A DNA stretch of 64,000 nucleotides. Source: Protonemura montana. Its lineage: Eukaryota > Arthropoda > Insecta > Plecoptera > Nemouridae. The first letter of the stretch is position 1, and each line of letters starts with the position of its first letter. The position numbers and the translations under genes are program-made. Positions 28,101 to 40,100 of the stretch are shown here, piece by piece. A model generated the notes under the pieces. The model saw only the letters and a list, made by a program, of their open reading frames with translations, searched no databases and was not told the origin of the DNA. The DNA lies in NCBI GenBank assembly GCA_947568835.1, contig OX387606.1:8618001-8682000 (forward strand), given 5' to 3'.

Positions 28101-31100
28101 ACAGTTCATGGGGCTCAAAAGAGGACCAGAAATTATGTTGATAATAGCTCCTGAACCTTCGGAAGGGGTTCGCCAAATGACAGCATTAGCTAGATCGTAC
28201 TTATCTTGCTAGTTGCTTTGTGGAAGCTTTCCCGGTTTGTTTGTTGGTACTTGTTTTCACAGACTTTCTAGAATTTCCCAAACGTTTTCTGAAAAGTAGC
28301 TCTACTCCAAATTCAGGAAATTCTTCTCAGTGACAAGCGGGCCACTCAGTCGAACGGGGAATGGGTTTGGGTTTCCGAAATTGACACCCCGTTCTACGAA
28401 ATTATATGGACGTTAAATGTTCGTTGCTGAGAACTATCGTGGCCAAATTAACGTATTTTGTAAGGTGCATCCAACAAATCGACGTTGAATTCATCGCTAG
28501 CATGCAGCACTAGTTGCGGACTAGTAGTACCCGACTTGATCGGCCAAGTTCAGTCGGCGTCGCGCCGTTTGTCTTATCGACGCCATGCCGACGTCACGTC
28601 GATCTGTTATCTTTATCAGTTATCATCGGCGGCCACCTCGCGTACGCTGCCTTGCTTCATTACGCACACAACGGCCATGGTTTCAGCGTACACGCTCTCT
28701 CCTAAGAACATCAGCTCACACTGACCTTACCCTAACGTAGCCTCTTCAACGCAACGCCGTCGCCGAACATGTGCCAATCTATCCAGTCTCTTATCATCGC
28801 GTCGCACAACTGAACCGTGGACCATTCACTGTTGCCTACCATGCGGTACATCTCAAGTACGTCGCGACTAAAGACATGTCGGATCAATTCGCCCACGCCG
28901 TGGCTTTCCGGCGACAAAGTCCCGTCGAGGTACAGATTCCGTTCCCGCCAAATGTGCTCGCCCTGGCCGCGGCTGCGCAGTCCCACGACCGGCGCGTCGC
29001 GTTGCGTAACATCCGTTGAAGATTCGTGCGTTTGGCGGCGCGCAACTTTTTGGGGCACGCAGGATCGGGCGCTGTTGGGCGGGCCAGGGAGGGGCCGCGC
29101 GGGGTGGCGCGCGGGTCGGGCGTGGAGTGTTGGGGGGGGGGGGGGGGGGCCGCTGCGCACACACAAGATAGTCGAATCGATTGCTAGAGAGCTCTCCGCT
29201 CTAGAGTGCCCGTCGTTCGCTCGCCGCCCGCAGCCCGCTCGGTAGGCGACTGACTGTGGTCACAACACGGGTGTTTGAGGGCCTTTGATTCGAACACCCC
29301 GACGAATTTTCGCGTTTCGTGCTTTTCAACGTTAATGGACAACGCGGCTTTCGTTGGTAATCGGATGTGTGCGCTTGTGATTTGTGTCCAAGGCGAAGAC
29401 GCCGGTGACGTTGCGTCTTGAGGCGTGTGCGTAGGCGGTGGTATGCGTACGAACAGTGGCGGAGCGTGCTGCCCAACTCGTTCTCCCCGCAGCGCCAAAC
29501 TCTCGACCAGTTGTTACCGTTGCCGTGGAATGTGATAAGTTGACGGTGGATAATCGAAAGCGGCTCGTTCTTCGGGAAAAGCGACCTTCATGATAATGAT
29601 TGATTAGAACCCCACGTCTAGTGCCAGTGAACTCCCGAGTGCCCCCATGCGACTCTTCGATCTTGCGTGCGTTTGTACCGGCAGCACAGCACCGAACATT
29701 ACGAGGAAAAGCGACGCCTCCACACGCACCACGCTTCGAACTTCAAGTGCTCTTCTTGGCACGCCGATAGCTCGACAATCTGTAGCGGTCCCAACCAAAA
29801 ATTATTATTATTATTTGGTTTTGTTGGCAGCGTGTGGCCCCACCCTAACTAACTGTGAGCAGGCCGACCGAATGAACGCCGAACGGTGGCGGCTGCCGAG
29901 ATAGTAGCGTGCCAGTGTGGTAGTCGTCGTCGACGCCGTTGCCGTGCGGGCTCAAAATGAAATGAAAGTCTACTCGTCGCGTCCGCGAACGACTCACTGC
30001 GCCTTGCCGTCGAGCGCGGCAACGCAAGAAAACAACACTGCGCTGTGTGTGTTTGCAGCCGTAGTGTGCGCCTCTGCCTCTTTTCCATCCATCAAACAAC
30101 CGGATGTGTGCGAGTTGATCGGGTGTGCGTGAGTCGACCGCCGCCGCTGCTGCCGCCTTGCTTCGGGGACTCGGTTCGGCATCTATCGCTGCTTGCTTGC
30201 CAGTCTGCTTAGTGCCTTCGCCTCGAGTCGCACTGTGCGCTGCGTAGACGGTGATCGCAACCTAGGCACAGAGTTGTGTTCGCTACCGAGGACGTCTCGT
30301 GTGCCGCACCGCAAGAAGACATCGGTTCGGGATGCGAATTGCGTGATCTGTGCGAATCGACACGACGGGTAGCTGTGAGAGAACGTGTGGTTGTTCCGCG
30401 GGCGAACTTGTTCACGGCGACACGGGTCTTTTCGAAGGCGGGCGGGTGCGTGCCCTAGTGTGGCCCCTGTGGGTGGATGGTCGTAGTTATTTTGAAGCTC
30501 TAAGATGGCGCCGTTCGTTCGCGGGGTGACCAAGGTTGGCGGGCGTCCGCCGAATGCTCGGCGACGTTGACTGGTGTTAGAGTGCTGTGGAGTTGCAACA
30601 CGTGCGGAGGTGGGACGCCGTTGACAACGTCGTCCTCGTCGACAAGCTACGAACAGATAACGGTGTGTTAGCATTGTGGTCGTCCATGTGTTTGTTAGTG
30701 TGTGTGTGTTTTTTTTTCATTCTATCTTCGTGCACAATGGCGTCTTTTATGTGGGGGTTTCCTTCCGGTAAAAGAAAGGCGACGGACGTACGAGGTAAGA
30801 TGATAAATTACGCTTGAAATTCACATATTAGGCACATGTTACTTGGATTTCGATTGGTATGGTCGCGAGTGGATTTGGCTTTCGCTGTAGATTGAAAGTG
30901 GGGAAACAGGCGTGGTAGCTACACGATTAAATGCGCAGTAGATATTCAATGTGTGCAAATAAAATTGTGATGATCCTAGTTCTCATTTCTCACTTCTCAC
31001 GACCTTTGAATAGAGATGTTAGAAGTTAGCACGTGGCTGTAAGTTGTCTTACGCTGAGCGCCGTGGAATTCCGTGAATTAGCATTATTTGCCGCGTCCGC

Positions 31101-34100
31101 AATTTGCGAGCCAAATGCTAACGGGACGGGGTTGAAGGCAGGGCGCTAGGCCGGCGGTGCCAGTGGCCGGCGAAAGTATTCTCCTCTATGGCGTCGTGTC
31201 TTCGCAGCGCCTTACGGGATCTGCTCGGATCAATGGGCTGGCGAGAGAGCTTATTCCTTCGATTGTCGGCGGCGGCCGATTTGCTGTGCGCCAGCGGGAA
31301 ACCTTAGGGCAGTGTTGAGGGTCAGGAATTCTCGAAGAATGCGACCGCTGGCTGGCCCAGCCCGCCCTGTTACCGATGCGGTGCTGCGGTGCCAATGTCC
31401 ACTCAGCTCGGGCAGCACGAGGTGGAGCTAACAGCTTTGCCAGGTAAAAATGACCAGTACTGTACCACCTCTCTAACGCGTTTGCAAGAATTGTTGGGGA
31501 AGATTGATTGTTGGCTAGTTCATCGTTGGGACGTTTCAAAGAATCATAACTTGCGTGATCTGAATTTCGTTTGAATTGAGCTGGGTGTTTCATCGCGTCA
31601 CACATACTTTCCAATTTTTTTGTCTGCACGGGATTCTTGAAATTGGTAAGCTCGTTAGACTTCTGCTGATTTGACTAGCAGAACAATAGACGTCGTGTTT
31701 TGATCACTGCGCTAGAGAGAAAAAAATATTCAAATTCGTAACGTATCACGAGGCAAGGATATGTCGCATGAGAAATCATTTTCCCGTCTGCTTGTGTGGT
31801 CGAAAAATAGTTGCCATTTCTTTCAAAAGCTGTTCGTTGGGCCCAGTTCGCGGCCTGTGCGTTCGGCCAAATAGATTATCTGTTTCGGAGAAGTGGAAAA
31901 GTTAAATGGTGTGCAGGAAAAAAATAGGTCGGGAGTGGCTTTTGCACCCTCTGGGGAAGGTGCCACTTCGGCGTATTGTGTATGCTCTGTGTTTCCTATT
32001 CCTAGAATTAGGGTAGTGTAGAGCAGCGGCGGCGGCAGCTTGGGGTGAGAAAGCTCGGGTCCTTCAGAGATCAACTCCTGGAAAGAGAATAAGAAAGATC
32101 GCAAATAGCAATAAAACGAAAAGCAGCAGCTACACACAAATCGCACCGAGGTAACCATTTTTTCCTCCCGTCAAAGGTTACCGTTCAATTATTTACAACT
32201 CTAACAATAACCTGCGTACACTGACATTCGACGTTTCGGCCTCCACTCCCATCGCTGCCGCAGCACGCTAGCCTTTCGTATTTGCCTGCGTTTTTGTCGT
32301 GGTGGTGCCTTTGCCACTGGCGTCATTGATCACGACTGTCGCGTTCTTTCACACGCTCGGCAGTTCAGGACTTGGTCTCGGTCCCTTCGCTAAGATGTGA
32401 TGCAGGCGGCTGCTCCATTCATATCGTTTGATAACGCAGCAGCCATCTCAAGCTGGTGTTGCTACTATCGCTCTGGTGGTACTGACCTTCTGAAAACATA
32501 TTCACGTCGGAATAAGAACGTTTTCCAGCGAAACACGACTGTTCCGATCTGAATCAGTCGCTGGAATGGGACGATGATAATATTGTGTTACGATTGACTT
32601 CTACTGAGGTTATCCAGGGTCATCATTGGACCGTGAATCGACTCACAATATCCTTCCAAGTAATGTCGACAACTTGTAATCATTCAATAGTAAAAATAGT
32701 GATTCAACTAGATGTGAGGTTGCGCGAGACTGTTGCGGCATTTGTAGATAGTGATTAGTGATAAGCTGTTTCATTCATGTAATCGGGTAGGTCAGCTGGA
32801 CTAATCCGCGCTGGTGGTAATCGGTATTACGCACGCATTGTTTTTGTGAACAAGCACCGCTGAATCTCGACAACATTTACGTATCTCCTTCGCGGGTCGC
32901 TCTTCTCTGGTACTAACTGCTACCACTGTGTCAACAGACGACTTAACGGATTAATCTTATCAAAAAATGCTATCGCACGCCATAGTCGTAACAACCGGCG
33001 CACTTTTTTCAAGTTCCAGTGTGCTCGAATGGCACCGATGTTTTCAGTTTTGCTATTTCTATTTTCCCTCGGGGGGAATATGAGAGCGAGATTCCATACC
33101 TGACCGTACCTCTTCTCTGAGTCTGAGAAAAACAACTCGAACTCGCCACCGTGGAATGCGAGCCTCTCCACAGTCTACAAACTACAGCATTATTATAAAG
33201 AAGACGCATCGTCTTTGCCGATAGTCGGCAAACGTATTCCACACGGAGCGTGGTAGGCGCCCGATTACGGACGACGAGTAGGTACGGAGTAATGATTCTA
33301 ATAATTAGTGTGAAGCTGGTTGAAATTAGCAGTGTCTTCGTTTGCTTGCGTGTGTGCATGCCCGAATGGCGTGTAACCGAAACGAATGCATCGCGGCATT
33401 ACTGGCATTACGCGTACAACATGAATTATAAAGCAGCATGAAACAAGCTTATTCGATTTACAAATTGGAAATACCGAGAAACTCGAGTCAACTGTGAATC
33501 GCGCTCAGTCCCAGTGACTATTTATTCCATTTTCGGTAGCGTGATTCATTCTTGAACCACGACTATAATTTGTCGGTTGATTCCTTCCATTTATTTCAAC
33601 ATTCTCGACACTGTTCTGGCTGATTTCGGAGGGCGCCAATCCGAATGTGAGCTCCAATTCATTCGGCTTAGCGTGCATATCTGGCCACGTGGTTTCTCAC
33701 TAGTAGTGCACACCGCAACATTCTAGGAACTAACGACTACCTACACCTCTGCTTGCTGAAAGCTCAACTGGCCAGATCATGTTCTTTGTTTCTCAGTTAA
33801 CTCTGCTTGAAAATTGCACGGTGCGGGCAATGAGAGTTAGTGAGAAGCCGACGACTAAGAGTGTGAGTGAACTTTGTCAGTAGACCGCGAGCGTGTCGGT
33901 TCGACGGCTTAGCGTCTTGACTGTTCGAGTTAGTGTCTCACGGCTATCCGTACGGAGCAGGCGGCCACGTTTTGTGACGTCGTCGCGCCCAAAAGCTACA
34001 ACAGGAAACGGTTTCCCCTCATCCCTCTCACTCTACTATACGATGAAGGTTCGAGCCAGCGAGACAGACTGATGTAGCCGCGAGAGTGTGTACGCCATGC

Positions 34101-37100
34101 TTGATTTCCTCTCTCTCCCTCTCCGGCTTTCTTAACATCTTTCGGTCTCGCTCCATTCTTTAAAATGTCCTTACTCGCCAGCGAGCGTCTTATGGCTTAC
34201 ACGTGTGAAAGTATGGGCCCGCGTCTTTCAGCTCACTGGCATGTGGTGGTGGTGGTGGTGGTAACTCCACGCCGTTAGCTTTCGGTGAGGTCTCTTGTGT
34301 TGTGCGTTCGATGAGTGTCGTGGTCCAGGCAGGATGAATGGGATGACTTCGTGCTACTCGCGTAAGTTTTCCCTTTTCCGCTACTGTTCTTTGCTTTGCT
34401 TTGCTTCGCTTCTCGGTTCACTGGGTTTGCGCTACAACGTCATGCGACAAACGGCGCGAGAGATATCCATTGGGTCCCGTGCGCGCGTTGTACGTAGTCG
34501 TTGCTTCTCAATGCTTCGCGTTTTGTGTGGGAAACATTCCTGGGATTTCGCGGGAATCGTCGCTGTGTGTGCCGGTCGTTTGTTGATCGCTTGCCGGCAT
34601 GGTTTTTGCCTGTTGTATTGTACGACGCGAGGACTGGCGCGCAAGACTTGGTGACCTACAAATCAGCTCGAATACATTATTGTCGATTGTATTTAGTCTG
34701 CGGTCGGAACACGTGTTTACCTCGAGAGACCTTATTCGTTTGTCGAGAACGTTTCGAGGCCCTCTCCTCACCCAATTAAATCACTCGGGTAGGAAATAAC
34801 TAACCTATTCCATACGCTCCGTACGCTATTAAAACGATTAATTATGCAAACAAAACGACGTTACGTTCATGAACGATCGGTCAGACGGCCAGTAAAAAAC
34901 TTTTAATCCGTCCTTGAATACAGCTAAACAACTGCGCAATAGTATATAAATGTTCATGTTTTTCTGTTTCAAGTTTAAAATCCATTCAATAACTTGTCCA
35001 TCTAGTCGAGACTCACTTTTCCCGCCAGAACTCGGCGACCGTGCTTCCTAGGCGGAGAGAGGACAACAATTTGACGAGTTGTGTGAGTCTCGGTGTAAAC
35101 AATGCATCCTTCAGCCGGGCCGAATGCCGCCGGCCATCAAATCTGGGTCTTCGCGGTCACATCGCTGGCTGTGAAATGCATCCGAGCGCACCTTACAGCA
35201 AAACGCAGTTACACTAGGTCAACAGCTCTCGGATGTGCCGGTGCGGAGGCGGTGTCGTCCGCTTTACGATCTCGCCCGAAAACACTCAGTCATTCGACGC
35301 ACTTGCACGTTCCTAGCTGAGCTCGAGCGGCGCCCTCCGTTGCGGTCGTAATGAACGCCATCCTCCACTCCAAGGCAACATACCTCGCACTGCAGTGCGC
35401 TGTTTACGCCGCTACAATGTTTTTAATGGTGCATAAATGCTTGACGAGATAAATAATTTCCCGTATTATGCAGGTGCTTGCCTTACGAAGGAGGCGGCAG
35501 GCGGCGGCCATGTTAATAACCGGGTCAATGACTCGCGCATGGTTTTCTACGTATTAGAAGATGTTGTCGTGTTTTCTCCATGAGTCTGTCGTGTGGCATT
35601 TGCTGCGGTGGACGTGGATAGGCAACACCACACGCACTTCTCCGAACTGTTGCTCGCCAGTTCGCCTACCTGCTAGCCCCAACGGCTGTCGGCATGCTAT
35701 TGTGTTACCTTTGGTTTGGAACCATGAGAACCGAAACAAACGATGCGGCTAAATTCTGCTCTGAAATAACGCTATCGTTGCCTCTGGTCAGCACCCGGCA
35801 TCCAGTGGGTGGATTTGATTCGAATACTTGTATGGAAAAGTACGGAACGTTTTAGTGCGTTTTTTTTCGGTGTACAGATACTTTGAATTACATTTACGAA
35901 CTTGTCGATGTACCTAATCAAAATATAATTGAACTCGACTGTGCATGCGCTTGTATTTAATCGACTGGTTATTGCCAACGAAACACAAACGAATTCCCCG
36001 GCAAAAGCTATCTCTGTCTGACTCGGCTAGGAAATTAGCGTTCTGCCAACTCTTCAATTACTAGACATCGAAGGAACGCCATACAATGCAGTGCAGATTG
36101 CAATCCGTCTGCAATGCACTTGAAGTGCACACAAAGTAGCGACGAACAACGCAGTTGACCGCTATGTATAGCCAGCCGGCAGCCACCGTCCGTGCGCTAG
36201 AGTAATAATAGCAAAATAGCGTGTGCACTCGGCTTTCCCACCTTATAAGGCATATCTCACATGCATCCGTGATGTGCTTGCGAATATCTTATAATTGACA
36301 ATAGCGATCCGAGGTATAGTCTTCTGCGAAACATTTATGCTGATATGTCGGGGCGGCAGGGCATCGTCTGTGCTGACTGACAGTGTGCGTGACCTGATGA
36401 CGGTTGACAACTGTCAAATGCTATTTTGCGTGGGTTTTGCGTGATTGACGTTCTCATCGTCCAATGAGGGATCCTTTTCGTCAATAGGTAAATAAAGGCG
36501 ACGAGTGTTACGTTTCATCTTATTCGAAATCTAATTACTTATTGACGGACGTTTCTTGAAAATATGACTCTTGGCCGAACGATATTCTTCGACTACTGCG
36601 AGCAGCAGACAGACCTCTCGGTCCACCATAACATATCCAGACAAGGCGATCAGATCTACTCGAGCCCGTAGTGAACCGTCCGACCGCTCTCTCAGAGCAT
36701 CGAGTGTCGCCGACATTCTTCACAAGACTACGTCTGATGACCTTCAGTATTTGGAGGCCGGCTACACCATAGGCTACACATACGTTACATACTTACGTCG
36801 ATTTGCTTCCCCGCTGCTACATCTAACTACTCCCCACCTTACTAATTCCCACTCTTTTTTTCCTTCGATTGGCCTCTCCCGCTCATACCTGTGTTGCTTG
36901 CATTGGTTCCTCTCGCTCTCTCTGTCTGTCTCTCTCTCTTACACACTGTAAGTGCCGCTAGTACCCCTTGGTGCATACACTGCTAGTGTATTGTGGAGTG
37001 GTGCAATGGGCTCGGTCGGCGGCAGCGACGAAGGCGCTGTTTTCATTCATCGTTGCACTTTCGTGCGTCGCCCGATGCAAGCACGGCGTGCCACTACGCC

Positions 37101-40100
37101 AGTGTACTATTCGTTACTACCTATGCGACTGCTAGCGCGCGCTGACGACGCCGTCGCCGCCGTCGCCGCCGCCGCCGCCGCCATTCACGGTTCACACACT
37201 CTTGTGAGAAGGCATGCAGGATGTTTCGCAGCGATACAGGCGATCCTATAGAATATTGATGTAAACAATTTTACATTCATGTTGCATCGTGGCTCTACGG
37301 TGGGCCTTAGGTTCGTTAACCCATGTGCAGAAACTGACGAGATTCTGAAAGTAGGTACCGGACGAACGAATAGTCACTAGTACCAAAGATTGTTTTTTCA
37401 TTTAAAAAAAAATTAATTGTCATGGTTAGTTCGTCTACCGCAGGTAGATTCATCACAATTCTAATTTTCTGACTGGCCATGCTCAAGGTTTTATAAAATA
37501 CTGTGACAGCTATCTTAAACGATCGCCGTTCATTCTGGGGCGGGCTACGCGTATGTTTTTGATGCGGGCACTTAGCTGGGTAATCAGTGTTGTACTGTAC
37601 GTACTGTGCACCAGCTCCCCATGTGTTCTCGCCCGTTTAGACGTGGGAGTGGCCCTTGCAGTGCCCGCTTGACCTGCGCGCCAGCAGGTCGAATGGTGGC
37701 AATGATTCGTGCAACGTGTTTGTTATACTTCGGCGCCCCTGATGGGGACGCTGGTAGGGTTTGATAGGGACATCCTTAGCACTTGCATTCACATGGTTTA
37801 GTGGCCACTTTATGACCCGTCACCAAATGTCCACTTAACTGTAACTTGAGAGTGGAGGTAGTTTTTTGGACGTGTCCGAAATAGCACGACAGGTATTTAG
37901 CTCTACGATCTCGTGATAAAAGATTCTGAATACAACGGTTATCGGGTTCGAAGATATTTATGTACCTATGTTGTTTTCTCCGCTCTAAAGATTCCACATA
38001 AATTTAAAGACACGGACAGTGTTCCTTTGGCTACCTTCTTCAGGTGAAAGGGCCCTCTGGGCAACACAAATATAAGGTGAACCCATTTCTATTCTTCTCG
38101 GATAGGCTAATGATTTCAGTTTCCAGGTAAACCATTTGGGTTTTCAGTTCGATCGCTGAAAAGAGGCACGGCTGCCAAATGGCGCCAGCAACAAACCCTC
38201 CACAAATTGAACCGTTGCGAGGAGTTGAAAACTTTGTAGCGGATCTGAACGCTCTGAAAGATGCGAAATTAATTAAACGAGCTACAGGATTAGACAAAGT
38301 GTCGCGTAAACGTCGGTTTCCTCGCTGCGGCGACGGCGAGAGGCTGGACAGTCTCGCGCCAAAAAGTCGTGCACGCACGTGGGTCTGTGACCGCATCCGG
38401 TGCGTACGGAACTCGGCGACCGGAGTTTGCCGCTCTCCTTGCTGTAATGGCCGTCCCGGATTTTTGCCGCCTTTAGTTATGCTTTGGTAGCATAAATCTC
38501 CAAACAATAGTATTGCCCAGTTTTCTCACGTTTTTCTCGAATTCGAATCGTATTTCCATCATTACATTATCGAAATCTTCTCAACATGAACCCTTGTAGG
38601 TTCTTGTTTCATTGGACAGCTCGAGCAGGCATAACGGTGATTACCTCGCCGATTATTTTGATGCAATTGTAACCTCGTAACGTATCAATTGAACACTAAA
38701 ATGAGGTCCCGTAAGGCTCGGGCTGCTTGCTAGAAATGGCGCCGTGGTTTTATTACGATTTATTTTTGAACTGAAAATTATTCTGCGGTAGTGGCACCCT
38801 TAACTCAAGCTGATATTAAAAATGTTGCGCTGCCTTCCGGCAATGTTTTTGGAACGTCTTGATTTCGGGCGTTCTTACCGCACGGCGGCCAGGAATCTAC
38901 ATCTCGTGTAAAGCCGGCCAGTGTAAATGGCGCTCGCCAGATAACTTGCTCGTCGCCGCAGCCGCTCAAGACGGGGCGTGGCCTCGTGCGGTAGTAGCGT
39001 AGCGTCGACCTATCACACGGCAGCGCGCGCCTTGTCACGACCAATCACGCGTGCCGCTCGCTGCATGAATGAGTAATTGCACTCGACGAGTACTCTGCTA
39101 TTACTGTGGCCCGTCTAGGCGGGGCCCGCGCAGTGCAAGTGCGCTAGTCGCGTGTACGGCGATCGATCATTCGGCAGGCTGCTAAGCGTTCAAAGAGCTG
39201 AGCGCGTATTTAGATCTTCAGGGGCTATTTTCGGTGTCGCCGACTGAACTTGAAAGATTGGAGACGGAATTGAGGTATAAATACGTTCCGCTGTGATGAC
39301 GCGTTTTTAAACGACGCTTTTTATCAGCGGGCTAATTGAAATTTATACGGCCGCTTTACGTACACAACAATTAAGTAAGCAGCCGACTAATTGAAGGAAT
39401 TGTAAGATAAATCCGCCGCTACCCGCATTATGTACCCATAGATTGAAATCGGTTTCCAGGTTTCAGCAAGGGTCGCCGTTGCACAGTCATGGTATGGCAT
39501 CAGTAACATACAGGCATCCTCTAATTTCGTAATTTTTTTTTGTCCACAGGCAACTCGTGGGCCGACTCATTTTGGAAACGCTACCGGAAGTCGCCGACAG
39601 CCCCGATGAAGTCGCTCTCGTCATGGGGTTCGCGCTCCGAGTCGCCGATGACCCAGGTAATTCACCTGCTGTTAAATTACCCCAATTACCTTCTACCTAC
39701 TCGACTCGCTCGGCTCGCATTTCCGATACAAAACGCTTCTCGGTATTCGCTGGTCATGTGGGCCCAGTATTTCGTTGACGGCATCCTTCCGAAAAGTTTG
39801 CTGTAAAGAACATAGCTTATCCGAATCCTAACCTCACATGGGCAATTCCCCTAGTATTCAAGCGGTGTACCACATCCGTAGTAAAGTAGAATCATTATCA
39901 CATACAATTCTTGCATGGGATCCAGCTTTTTGTTAGCGTCAAAACGACCCCCCCCCCCCCCCCCCCACACCCCCTTTAGTGCGGCGTCCATGTGCGGGCT
40001 GCATTCTCATCAATTAAGGACGACGTGTGTAGATACACACCCCGAGCTCACCGGTGTCAAAATATCGCCACACTTATGCGTGGCACGGGCCGAGCGTCGT

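Larger units (their letters stand above)
25881..39549. other. Giant CpG-rich PPP4R1 intron 3 without recognised coding exons
   Basis: From about 26.4 kb, and most strongly at 28.5-30.8 kb, this intron is far richer in G+C and CpG than the surrounding AT-rich DNA. This resembles promoter-associated CpG islands. Long ORFs occur on both strands but read as low-complexity Arg/Pro/Ala/Ser-rich shadows. No domain was recognised. Simple repeats include (GTG)n near 34242-34262, GCC/GTC triplets at about 37150-37182 and a G18 run at 29132-29149. The CpG-rich character continues through exon 4 to about 41 kb. Confidence 0.6.

Noticed and set aside
28732-29166. Three overlapping minus-strand ORFs beside the G18 run
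   Set aside because: They read through poly-G/poly-C as poly-proline and poly-glycine. These are frame shadows of low-complexity DNA.
30183-30674. Minus-strand ORF of 163 codons in the CpG-rich PPP4R1 intron
   Set aside because: Arg/Ser/Pro/Thr-rich low-complexity translation with no motif. Long open frames are common in GC-rich DNA because stop codons are rare there.
31186-31629. Minus-strand ORF of 147 codons
   Set aside because: No recognisable family and no supporting neighbours. Composition looks incidental.
31823-32080. Minus-strand exon-like stretch after a strong pyrimidine tract and CCAG acceptor
   Set aside because: The acceptor is good, but the encoded segment has no recognised similarity and no partner exon was found.
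38040-38507. Minus-strand ORF of 155 codons, with an overlapping plus-strand ORF at 38179-38490
   Set aside because: Both frames are open over the same GC-rich stretch. No domain, splice-site support or start context distinguishes either.
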